5,897 nucleotides of DNA from JBLHLB01 sp047618505 (GCA_047618505.1 JBLHLB010000271.1:1-5897); one strand, 5' to 3'. Shown: positions 1 to 5,704, counted from the stretch's first letter. Program-made: numbers and translations. Notes: generated by a model not told the origin, from the letters alone.

Positions 1-12
1 TGCTCTTACCTC

Positions 13-49
13 GGCGGATAGGTGCTCCAAGTTGGCCTTACGAGGTTGG
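13..49 (+). repeat. 37-bp direct repeat, copy A (at the kinase truncation point)
   Basis: Bases 13-49 (starting GGCGGATAGG, ending ACGAGGTTGG) are identical to 3459-3495. The match ends sharply on both sides: base 12 (C) differs from 3458 (G), and base 50 (C) from 3496 (T). The right edge coincides exactly with the point where the paralogous kinase loses homology. It could be a conserved element end, a small inserted cassette or a recombination scar. It brings an in-frame TAA into the kinase reading frame. Confidence 0.85.
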
Positions 50-175
50 CACCTTGATCGCCACCTCGCGATCGAGGCGCGTGTCGCGCGCGAGATAAAC
101 CTCGCCCATGCCACCGGCGCCTAGGGGGCCGATGATCTCGTAGAAGGAAAGCTGCTGACTCTTGGTGAGTGACAT
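50..175 (-). pseudogene. 5' fragment of a second, paralogous Ser/Thr kinase, truncated after VAIKV
   Basis: ATG at 175-173 opens a frame whose first 42 residues match the N-terminus of the adjacent complete kinase at 34 positions, without gaps. They include the glycine loop LGAGGMGEV and the catalytic lysine in VAIK. The DNA of 51-85 is identical to 2748-2782 (35 bp). Homology stops at 49/50, where the frame runs into a 37-bp repeat and reads P-T-S-stop. No N-lobe remainder, HRD or DFG motif follows, so the visible gene cannot encode a kinase. It lies 12 bp after the stop of the full kinase and was probably the next gene of an operon of duplicated kinases. Bases 12-1 could encode E-V-R-A in a shifted frame, which resembles what often follows in such kinases (LPAEVRADP), so kinase sequence might resume there; four codons are too few to decide. 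The window edge prevents checking, and an assembly chimera is possible. Confidence 0.8.
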
Positions 176-182
176 GATTGGT

Positions 183-198
183 TCGCGCTACTGCGCGA
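183..198 (-). promoter_or_regulatory. Stem-loop over the kinase stop, just upstream of the second kinase start
   Basis: TCGCGC (183-188) pairs perfectly with GCGCGA (193-198) around a 4-nt loop. The structure contains the TAG stop of the full kinase (190-188) and lies 7 nt before the ATG of the paralogue at 175. No T-run follows, so it is not a standard terminator. It could influence coupled translation of the pair. Six GC-rich base pairs can arise by chance. Confidence 0.3.
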
Positions 199-2872
199 GG
201 AGTACCCCTTCCCGGAGCCAGTCCGACTGCACGCGCAGCTCGCGACCAAGCTCTGAGCCGCCGTCATCGGCGAGGGTGAGGATGCTGCCGTCGGGCGCGA
301 CGTCGTAGACGTACTGCTTGCCAACGTCCCAGTAGAAGTCTTCCAGTACGAGGTGCGGTGCTTCGAGTGTTGGCTGATCTTTCAGCTGGATGTCGACCGC
401 CCACAGCTCGCGCTTTCCGATCGGAAGGAAGTAGATCGACGTTCCGTCGGGTGCCCAGCGCGGAGAGCGACTTGGAGCTAGGGAAACCTGAAGTAGAGGG
501 CCGTCTGGTGCTAGGGTCGTCAGGAAGATGTGGGTGTCGCCGGCTTGCTCACGCGTAAAGGCCAGCCACTTCCCGCTTGGGTCAATCGCAGGCTGCGTCT
601 CGATGGATGGCGTCGCAATCAGGTCGCGCCCCTCTCCAGACTCGGGATCGACGATCCGGATATCGACTTGGCTCTTCTTATTATCGAAGACCACGACGGG
701 CTTGCCGTCGAGTGTCATCGTGCTGGGGATCAGGAAGCTATCGGGCTCGCCCTCGAAGACCACCCGCGGAGGGCTGGCTCCCTCCACGTCCAACACGTAG
801 ATCGCTGGATCACTCGCGAGTCCCGAACCGAAGTAGATGCGATCCGAAGCCCTCGACCAGATCGGAACCAACATGTCCGCCTGCTTGAGCCGGCGCCGGG
901 ACGTCTCGCGCTCGATGTCATAGAGCCAGAGTTCGGAGTGGTCGGCCCCCCACGTGGTCCACGAAATGTAGCGTCCATCTGGCGAGACACGCGGGCTCTC
1001 GTAGGAACCGGGAGGGAGATCAAGGAAGACGGCTGGCTCACCTTGGCGGCGCCAGGCCACACGCTTCAAGCGCGTTCTGTCGATACCCGGCATGTGGACC
1101 AGGGCGCCATCCTTCGAGAGATCAAAGTGCCCGAGACCGTTCGTCGTGTCGTACTCCACCCCGGTGATGATCTTGCGCGGTGTCCCCGAGACGCTGAGGG
1201 TCTCTGGGTCAAAGGCCTGCGAGTAGAGCTCAGCGGCTCGCACGAAGACCACCTGGCCAGCGGCATAGCGAGCCTGGCCTGCGCCCTCCACAATCACGCG
1301 CTCCTCGCCGGTCACCATCGAGCGCGCGACGATGGATGCATCGTCGTGGTATTCCGAGGTGCGCTTGTCGTCCTGGGTATAGAGCACCACCTCGGATCCC
1401 GGGAGCACGAAGGGGTAGCGATGCGTGCGCACTTCGGAGGCCGGATCGAGCTCCGTCACGGCCTCCAGCGCGCCTCCGGATTCCGGGACCCGGAAGAGGC
1501 CCGTGGCGATGCTCGGAGCGAAAACGATGTTGCCGTCGTCCCCCCAGCAGGCTCCGCGGAAGTGCATCTGCTTGCCCTGCACGTCGGTGATCTTCGTGAG
1601 CGACCCGCCACTGGTGGCGATCGACATCAGGGCCCCCTCCTTCAAGAAGCCCAAGCGCTTCGAATCTGGGGAGAAGAACAGCCCAAGTGTATTCTCCGTT
1701 CCAGGCAGACAGCGAACATCGAAGGAATCGAGCGAGCGTACGTACACGGCCCCCTTCACCCCACCCACCCACGCGAGCGTGCCACTGTCCGGGGAGATGG
1801 CCATGGTGGCAGACCCCCCATAGGCACGCACGGCCTGGTCCTTGGAAACGTGCACCGAGGTGAGCGTGATCGGAGCCTCGCCGGCCTCCACTTGCGGGTC
1901 CCCAGCCCCGGTGAACGCGATGGTCAGGCCGGCAGCGACTCCGAGCACTAGACCGGCCGCAAGCCCAGCGCCCATGCGACGAGCTCCGCTGCCTGCTTGG
2001 GCGGAGCCTTGAAGAGCGAGCACCGGCGCGTCCAGCGGCGAAGCGAGCATCAGGCCCGCGTCCCCCGCATCGCGCAAGCGCTGCTTCGTGTCCTTGACCA
2101 GACAACGCGTGAGCACATTCCGCACATGAACCGGCGTCTCGTCCGGGAGCAGCGACCAGTCCGGCTCCTGCTGCAGCACCGCGGCCAGCACGTCGGAGAG
2201 GGTCTCGCCCCCAAAGGCACGTTTGGCCGTGAGGCACTCGAAGAGCACGCACCCGAAGGCCCACATATCGACTCGACGGTCGATGGGCTTGCCGCGCACC
2301 TGCTCGGGTGCCATGTAGGTCGGCGTACCGAGCATGCGGCCGGCTTCGGTGGCGAGCACGCTGTCGGTGGAGGCACCGGAGGCCGCCTCCGGTCCGCTGG
2401 GCTTGGCCAGCCCGAAGTCGAGCACCTTGACCTGACCCTCGGGGGTGATGCACAGATTGGCTGGCTTCAGGTCGCGGTGGATAACCCCAGCCCGGTGCGC
2501 CGCTTCCAAGCCGTCGGCGATCTGGCAGCAAAGCTCAAGCGCTTCCTCCAAGGGCAAAGCACCCCGACTAAGGCGCTCCTCCAGCGTCTCCCCAGGCACG
2601 AGCTCCAACACCAGGAAGCAGGTATTCTTCACCTGGTCCACGCCGAAGATCTGCGCCACGTTCGAATGGTTCAAGCTCGCCAGGGCCTTGGCCTCGCGTT
2701 CGAACCTCCGCAGTCGCTCGTCGTCGTCCGCAAAGTGCTCGGGCAGAACCTTGATCGCCACCTCGCGATCGAGGCGCGTGTCCCGGGCTCGGTAGACCTC
2801 CCCCATGGCGCCAGCGCCCAGGGGCCCGAGGATCTCGTAGAAGGAAAGGGAGCTGCCGGATAGGAGGGACAT
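188..2872 (-). CDS. Membrane-anchored Ser/Thr protein kinase with C-terminal PD40/TolB-like beta-propeller
   Basis: This 894-residue protein should phosphorylate Ser/Thr on unidentified targets. The N-terminal Hanks-type kinase domain (about 11-275) is complete: glycine loop LGAGAMGEV (18-26), catalytic K41 in VAIK, helix-C E60, HRDLKPAN (132-139), DFG (152-154), APE (188-190) and D202 of DMWAFG. A hydrophobic Gly/Ala/Leu stretch at about 301-320 is the only clear membrane segment. Residues 330-894 carry blades with SPDS/SPDG/DPSG/APDG turns (360, 401, 630, 764, 807, 859), as in PD40/WD40-like propellers. Inference: a cytoplasmic kinase with an external propeller sensor. The start at 2872 is supported by the paralogue at 175, whose N-terminus aligns without gaps. 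No classical Shine-Dalgarno is visible; an AGGCGG lies 13 nt upstream inside a hairpin. The paralogue starts 12 bp after the TAG stop, suggesting one transcript. The substrate is unknown. Confidence 0.95.
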   Translation of the reverse strand: MSLLSGSSLSFYEILGPLGAGAMGEVYRARDTRLDREVAIKVLPEHFADDDERLRRFEREAKALASLNHSNVAQIFGVDQVKNTCFLVLELVPGETLEERLSRGALPLEEALELCCQIADGLEAAHRAGVIHRDLKPANLCITPEGQVKVLDFGLAKPSGPEAASGASTDSVLATEAGRMLGTPTYMAPEQVRGKPIDRRVDMWAFGCVLFECLTAKRAFGGETLSDVLAAVLQQEPDWSLLPDETPVHVRNVLTRCLVKDTKQRLRDAGDAGLMLASPLDAPVLALQGSAQAGSGARRMGAGLAAGLVLGVAAGLTIAFTGAGDPQVEAGEAPITLTSVHVSKDQAVRAYGGSATMAISPDSGTLAWVGGVKGAVYVRSLDSFDVRCLPGTENTLGLFFSPDSKRLGFLKEGALMSIATSGGSLTKITDVQGKQMHFRGACWGDDGNIVFAPSIATGLFRVPESGGALEAVTELDPASEVRTHRYPFVLPGSEVVLYTQDDKRTSEYHDDASIVARSMVTGEERVIVEGAGQARYAAGQVVFVRAAELYSQAFDPETLSVSGTPRKIITGVEYDTTNGLGHFDLSKDGALVHMPGIDRTRLKRVAWRRQGEPAVFLDLPPGSYESPRVSPDGRYISWTTWGADHSELWLYDIERETSRRRLKQADMLVPIWSRASDRIYFGSGLASDPAIYVLDVEGASPPRVVFEGEPDSFLIPSTMTLDGKPVVVFDNKKSQVDIRIVDPESGEGRDLIATPSIETQPAIDPSGKWLAFTREQAGDTHIFLTTLAPDGPLLQVSLAPSRSPRWAPDGTSIYFLPIGKRELWAVDIQLKDQPTLEAPHLVLEDFYWDVGKQYVYDVAPDGSILTLADDGGSELGRELRVQSDWLREGVLLAQ

Positions 2873-2884
2873 AAATGCGAGAGA

Positions 2885-2901
2885 ACCGCCTGGGAGGCGG
2901 T
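2885..2901 (-). promoter_or_regulatory. Stem-loop in the kinase leader, overlapping the only Shine-Dalgarno-like motif
   Basis: ACCGCCT (2885-2891) and AGGCGGT (2895-2901) form a perfect 7-bp stem with a 3-nt loop. It ends 12 nt before the kinase ATG. On the minus strand the start-proximal arm is AGGCGGT, the only Shine-Dalgarno-like sequence nearby, so pairing would hide it. It could restrain translation or end transcription from upstream, though the T content after it is weak (TCTCTCGCATTT). The rest of the 192-bp gap to 3065 shows no convincing promoter. Confidence 0.4.
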
Positions 2902-3064
2902 GCTGGAGTGAGGGCAGACCCGCTGCAAGACAGCCCTGACAAAGTCAACGACGTCCCCCACCGGATTGAGCCCGGTTTCCCCTGAAATCTAGCCGCGTTT
3001 GAAGCTGCCCTCGGCCTGCTCGAGGCGAGGCCCTCGCGCCGCCAGGGGCCCCTCAACCACGTTT

Positions 3065-3133
3065 CTAGCGGCCCTGCGCCGCCATGGCCTCACGATAGCG
3101 CTCGGCCCGCGGGATCGTGTCCCAAATCCTCAG
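3065..3133 (-). pseudogene. 3' remnant (about 22 codons) of an unidentified gene
   Basis: The minus strand reads LRIWDTIPRAER followed by YREAMAAQGR and a TAG stop at 3067-3065. Codons from about 3121 onward nearly all end in G or C, matching the GC-rich kinase rather than the transposase region. The frame stays open upstream only to a TAA at 3160-3158, so no start or domain is present. It looks like the C-terminus of a host gene on the same strand as the kinase, 192 bp upstream of it, whose body was removed or displaced when mobile DNA arrived near 3134. I do not recognise the family; 22 residues are too few. Spurious reading of GC-rich noncoding DNA is the alternative. Confidence 0.45.
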
Positions 3134-3134
3134 T

Positions 3135-3164
3135 GGATAGGAATTCCAAGCTGAGAGTTAGAGG
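3135..3164 (+). repeat. Possible degenerate copy C of the 37-bp repeat
   Basis: Aligned without gaps to bases 16-45, this segment matches at 20 of 30 positions, including GGATAGG and TCCAAG at the same spacing and a closing GAGG. It sits immediately next to the broken 5' side of the gene remnant at 3065-3133, so it too is at a truncation boundary. The match was found by eye and could be chance. Confidence 0.35.
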
Positions 3165-3181
3165 GCTGCTAGGGGTGGGAA

Positions 3182-3206
3182 GAGGCCGGCGGCCTCGGGT
3201 TTTTTT
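3182..3206 (+). terminator. Rho-independent terminator-like hairpin with T7 tract, plus strand
   Basis: GAGGCC (3182-3187) and GGCCTC (3191-3196) form a perfect 6-bp GC stem with a 3-nt loop, followed by GGG and seven T (3200-3206). Three G between stem and T tract is slightly unusual. It would stop rightward transcription, yet no plus-strand gene lies to its left in this window. It may shield the mobile element from outside transcription or be left over from a lost gene. Seven T followed by eight G (3207-3214) is also a likely slippage site. Confidence 0.6.
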
Positions 3207-3458
3207 GGGGGGGGCGTCGATCCGGTCCGGGGGCTCGGGTGGGCGGTATCAGTGTAACAGCAGCCCCAGAACCTGGCTTCGCCGTCGCTTTCCCTGCATC
3301 GGTCCATGCTTGAGCGCCCAGACCGGATCCCCGGATGTGGACCTTCGGCCCGGCTCCCACTTGTATGGACGCCAGGCTCTCTTTGGGTCGGCTTGGGCGC
3401 GGGGGACATCTCCCCCACCCTCACCCCTTGATCACCACTGCAGCTCGGCCTGGGGAGG

Positions 3459-3495
3459 GGCGGATAGGTGCTCCAAGTTGGCCTTACGAGGTTGG
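3459..3495 (+). repeat. 37-bp direct repeat, copy B (downstream of the transposase gene)
   Basis: This copy is identical to 13-49, in the same orientation, 3446 bp away. It lies about 175 bp beyond the 3' end of the IS91-type transposase gene, on the side where this family carries its replication origin end (oriIS). On the minus strand one frame through it reads PRKANLEHLSA in both copies, but the flanking codons differ, so I do not call it coding. Recombination between the two copies would delete the whole kinase gene. Confidence 0.85.
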
Positions 3496-3631
3496 TCAGG
3501 ATGGAGAACAGCAACGGTTTGGTTTTCCTTTTTGGAAGGGGCGGGATTCCATGCTGGATTGTGGCTTGAGGGGGCGAATCGAGGGCGCAATTCAGAGGCA
3601 ATTTGTTCCAAGGCCATAGGAGAACCCTGGA

Positions 3632-3647
3632 GTGACCCGTGGGTCGC
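3632..3647. other. Near-perfect 16-bp palindrome downstream of the transposase
   Basis: The arms GACCC and GGGTC face each other around GT, with one further G-C pair beyond them and another past a single T-G mismatch. It lies 24 bp past the transposase stop. In IS91-type elements the HUH enzyme nicks at an origin end downstream of its gene, and such origins often hold hairpins, so this is a candidate piece of oriIS. No family consensus was recognised. Confidence 0.3.
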
Positions 3648-3669
3648 CCGTTGTTTCTAGGATTGCCTC

Positions 3670-3689
3670 GTCAGAACGCGAATTCTGAC
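3670..3689. other. Perfect 7-bp stem-loop over the transposase stop codon
   Basis: GTCAGAA (3670-3676) and TTCTGAC (3683-3689) pair perfectly around a 6-nt loop. The TGA stop (3673-3671) lies inside the stem. No T-run follows on the minus strand, so it is not a classical terminator. It could slow message decay, or be a structure recognised by the transposase near its origin end. Confidence 0.4.
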
Positions 3690-5137
3690 TGGGGCGGTGC
3701 CCTAGCCGGTTGGATGGGAGGCGGATCACATTCGAACCCTAAATGACTGAGGATCCGGACGATGGCAGAACGGTCCAAGATTACCGCTATCAATCTTCGC
3801 TGACGGCGACAGACCGAACAGCGCAGAACTTCGAAACCAAAAACGCGGCGCATCAGCTGAGCCATTAAATAGCGGTGCTGCGGGCGCTTGGGCTTGGGGA
3901 GTGGCTCAGGGGGATTCACCGCCGCCCGGGTCGTGAGGCGTTTTGCGGGAACGACTTCATTACGCCAAGGGTCGCCGGGTGCTAGGAGTCCATGGTAGGT
4001 CTGTTGGTGGACCCTGGGCGGCGGTACGAGAGACGCGAGGCGAGACAAGAAAGTGAGGGGATCAAAGCGGAGTTGGGTCGTTCCGTCACGCCAAGGGCGG
4101 CGAAGTTGGAACAGAACCCTTCCGGTCGAATCGAGAGTCAGGCTTTGTGATGAAAAGGGTGGGCGGCCGATGTACCGGCAAAGATGCTCCAAAGTGGCGC
4201 GATCATGGGCTGGTATTCGGGTAGCCGCGTGCAATGAAAAGCCGTCGAATTCGGCACACAGATTGGGGGGCCTGAAGCGCTGATTCGATGGGACGAGGCG
4301 GAAGACTCTTTCGACGGCTTCTGAACCTTGGAGGGATTGGCCGCGAATGGATGCTGCTTGAAAGAGTGGAAGTAGGCTTTCCTGCACTTCATCTTGCGAC
4401 GTGGTAATGGTTCCATCATCGACAAGGAAACCTTGGCGCTCGAGGTGACGTAACACACGAGCATGAATCGTTCGCACAAGCTGCTCGACGTCTTCTTGGG
4501 TAACGTCGCTCGCATCGTGAAAGACGGGACGAGAGTAGGGCGAAGTGGCGCAGTAGACGCCGTCCAACACCAATGGTTGCAGGTGAGGGTTCAAATTGAG
4601 AGAGGAACCGAAGCGCTGTACGCGACTAACGGCGCCCGTGCGGCCTCGATGCAGGCCTGCAAGTCGAGATTGATGTTTGTAGAAACCAAAGACAGCGCGC
4701 AAGAAGATACGGCGCACTTGGCTTAACAAATGGGGGCGGCGCGCGAGGAGATAACGGAGGGCCCAAGGGAAGGAAATAACCCATTGACGGATTGGGACTT
4801 GTGGCAAAACATGATCGACCAAGTGTGCAGCGGATTCGGCCATTCGCCGGCCGCCGCAGGAGGGACAGAAACCACGGCCTTTACAGGAGAAGGCCAGCAA
4901 GTCGTCGGTGCCACAGCGATCGCATCGAAAGCGGCTGAAGCCATAGGCCAAGATTCCGCACTGGAGGTAACCGGTCAGCTCTCGAACGACATAGCTTGGC
5001 AACGGAGCCTTGCAGGGGTCGTCCTGGGATCGGGCTAGAAACGTTTCGAGGTGCGCGGCCAGGAGTTCATAGAGCACGCCCGAGGTGGGCTCGCGCCGAA
5101 AGTAGGCCTCAGGCGATTGGCTTGGCTTGGCCCCCAT
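3671..5137 (-). CDS. IS91/ISCR-type HUH rolling-circle transposase, with HUQ in place of HUH
   Basis: This 488-residue protein should nick single-stranded DNA and move its element by rolling-circle transposition. A zinc-binding region has C60, C72-x2-C75, C85 and C91-x2-C94 with KGRGFCPSCGGRRMAE (86-101). The catalytic domain follows: QWVISFPWALRYLL (118-131), then NLNPHLQPLVLDGVY (181-195). In the related proteins I recall this metal-binding motif is H-hydrophobic-H; here the second position is Q187 (CAA). Y322 in LCRYIGRPP is the likely single nucleophile, as in Y1/ISCR-type members rather than two-tyrosine IS91. The C-terminus has the usual VLRCSVC zinc knuckle (C440, C443). Length and domain order are complete, with no frameshift. 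Start 5137 gives the expected ~70 residues before the zinc region; no Shine-Dalgarno is visible. GC is lower than in the kinase (32/60 at 3721-3780 against 40/60 at 2041-2100), consistent with transfer. Confidence 0.93.
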   Translation of the reverse strand: MGAKPSQSPEAYFRREPTSGVLYELLAAHLETFLARSQDDPCKAPLPSYVVRELTGYLQCGILAYGFSRFRCDRCGTDDLLAFSCKGRGFCPSCGGRRMAESAAHLVDHVLPQVPIRQWVISFPWALRYLLARRPHLLSQVRRIFLRAVFGFYKHQSRLAGLHRGRTGAVSRVQRFGSSLNLNPHLQPLVLDGVYCATSPYSRPVFHDASDVTQEDVEQLVRTIHARVLRHLERQGFLVDDGTITTSQDEVQESLLPLFQAASIRGQSLQGSEAVERVFRLVPSNQRFRPPNLCAEFDGFSLHAATRIPAHDRATLEHLCRYIGRPPFSSQSLTLDSTGRVLFQLRRPWRDGTTQLRFDPLTFLSRLASLVPPPRVHQQTYHGLLAPGDPWRNEVVPAKRLTTRAAVNPPEPLPKPKRPQHRYLMAQLMRRVFGFEVLRCSVCRRQRRLIAVILDRSAIVRILSHLGFECDPPPIQPARAPPQSEFAF

Positions 5138-5322
5138 TCCCAGTGAAGGACTGGGAGAGAGGCGAGCGGGTAACGCTCAAAAGGACCGAAGTTGGCATGA
5201 CGTCCCAACCGGACGCCGCCAAGCAGAACCCGGCCAGGGCACCCGCGGCCGCCCTAAACCATGGGACGCCCGGGTGTTAACCACTTTTGGAGACGACAGA
5301 GACCCAGAGAGCACTTTGCCCC
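5138..5322 (-). promoter_or_regulatory. Transposase leader with a stem-loop abutting the start codon
   Basis: CCCAGT (5139-5144) pairs perfectly with ACTGGG (5150-5155) around a 5-nt loop, one base before the ATG at 5137. Such a structure could limit initiation, as is common for transposases. Further up, GTTGG (5191-5195) pairs with CCAAC (5205-5209), and CACCCG with CGGGTG around 5239-5274. I found no convincing -35/-10 pair. The in-frame region above the ATG is closed by a TGA at 5179-5177. Confidence 0.35.
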
Positions 5323-5362
5323 CGGAGCGCCGCGCTCCGCCTCAGCCTGCGTTGGGCAGGCT
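5323..5362. other. Two tight GC-rich hairpins in tandem
   Basis: CGGAGCG (5323-5329) pairs perfectly with CGCTCCG (5333-5339) around 3 nt. Four bases later AGCCTGC (5344-5350) pairs perfectly with GCAGGCT (5356-5362) around 5 nt. Neither is followed by a T-run. They directly precede the 23-bp tandem repeat and probably belong to the same mobile-element end. Confidence 0.5.
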
Positions 5363-5399
5363 TCGCGTGGCTCCCCCAGGAACAAATAGAAAGGTGGTC

Positions 5400-5445
5400 G
5401 GGTGGGTCAGTTTTCGCCTGCCGAGTGGGTCAGATTTCGATTGCC
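5400..5445. repeat. Tandem 23-bp repeats resembling an IS21-family end
   Basis: Units 5400-5422 and 5423-5445 match at 19 of 23 positions, sharing GTGGGTCAG, TTTCG and TGCC. Short tandem direct repeats inside the ends are characteristic of IS21-family elements, where they bind the transposase IstA, and GGGTCAGTTTTCG-like units are familiar to me from that family; this is recollection, not a search. No istA or istB coding sequence is present here, so it would be an orphan end or a remnant cut off by the IS91-type element. Confidence 0.5.
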
Positions 5446-5704
5446 ACCGCCAAGGATCCCTCTTTGGAGGCTCCTCGACTTAGGTCCGCGTTCAGCTGGG
5501 CAGTTCGGCTGAGTTCCAAGCCCGTGTGTAGGTTCAAGCCGGGTGTCTCGATTGAGGATTCGCTGCGTTGTCAAGAGCGCCCAAGGGGGTGGCAGAGCAA
5601 GAAGTACTCAGCCGAAAGCCTCGGCACCCCCCCGCAACAAAGTGCCCGTCCGGTCAGTCCATGACCGTCAGTATTTGACGAGCATATCTGTCGGTTGCCG
5701 ATGC
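5446..5704. other. Gene-free stretch between IS21-like end and IS66 remnant
   Basis: About 260 bases show no coding frame I can support. They contain a run of seven C near 5626-5632 and a pair of tandem palindromes at 5652-5680. It may hold the 3' noncoding end of the IS66-type element; I did not find a GTAA-type IS66 terminus. Confidence 0.5.
5652..5680. repeat. Two tandem palindromes, GTCAGT-N3-TGAC
   Basis: GGTCA-gtcca-TGACC (5652-5666) abuts CGTCA-gtatt-TGACG (5666-5680). Each is a perfect 5-bp inverted repeat, and the GTCAGT motif recurs with a 14-bp period (5653, 5667). The layout resembles paired binding sites of a dimeric regulator or recombinase, but nothing nearby identifies one. 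Confidence 0.45.

Larger units (their letters stand above)
3134..3670. other. Gene-free stretch between host remnant and transposase (mobile-element 3' flank)
   Basis: These ~540 bases hold possible repeat copy C, the terminator-like hairpin, the T7G8 tract, repeat copy B and a palindrome at 3632-3647. Long open frames exist on both strands, but they overlap each other, are rich in Pro, Ser, Arg and Gly, and show no domain or codon pattern of a real gene. I read the stretch as the noncoding 3' side of the IS91-type element plus older debris. Confidence 0.55.
3459..5280 (-). mobile_element. IS91-like insertion sequence, ends uncertain
   Basis: The transposase gene defines the core. IS91-type elements lack terminal inverted repeats and target duplications, so ends cannot be read directly. 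The origin end should lie beyond the gene's 3' end, and repeat copy B (3459-3495) is one candidate because the same 37 bp sits exactly at a gene truncation at 13-49. The other end must fall between the transposase start and the IS21-like sequence, which begins by about 5323-5400. A weak echo of the repeat (13 of 16 bases around AAGTTGGC) occurs at 5187-5202. True limits could instead be about 3134 or 3610 on the left. Confidence 0.4.

Noticed and set aside
530..1951. Plus-strand open frame of 473 codons opposite the kinase
   Set aside because: It is antisense to the propeller part of a clearly real kinase gene, has no recognisable domain, and such long antisense frames are expected in GC-rich coding DNA.
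1230..2531. Minus-strand 433-codon frame overlapping the kinase
   Set aside because: It lies in a shifted frame inside the kinase, rich in Arg, Gly and Ala with no motif, so it is a shadow.
1997..2863. Plus-strand 288-codon frame opposite the kinase domain
   Set aside because: It is antisense to the conserved catalytic domain and has no domain of its own.
2920..2948. TTGACT on the minus strand (2948-2943) as a kinase promoter -35
   Set aside because: At 17-bp spacing the -10 position reads CAGCGG, far from TATAAT; no supportable promoter.
3029..3050. Bulged GGCCC/GGGCC hairpin as a terminator for the upstream gene remnant
   Set aside because: The stem is interrupted and no T-run follows on the minus strand.
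13..3495. 37-bp repeats as a CRISPR repeat pair
   Set aside because: The length fits, but there are only two copies 3.4 kb apart with genes between them and no spacer array or cas genes.
13..3495. 37-bp repeats as attL/attR of an integrated island
   Set aside because: No integrase or tRNA is present, and copy A interrupts a kinase paralogue whose relative lies inside the supposed island.
3158..3601. Minus-strand 147-codon frame and an opposing plus-strand 175-codon frame (3133-3660)
   Set aside because: The two overlap almost fully, are Pro/Ser/Arg rich, show no domain and run through the terminator and repeat; coding is not supported.
4053..4283. Plus-strand 76-codon frame inside the transposase
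   Set aside because: It is antisense to a well-supported transposase and has no recognisable features.
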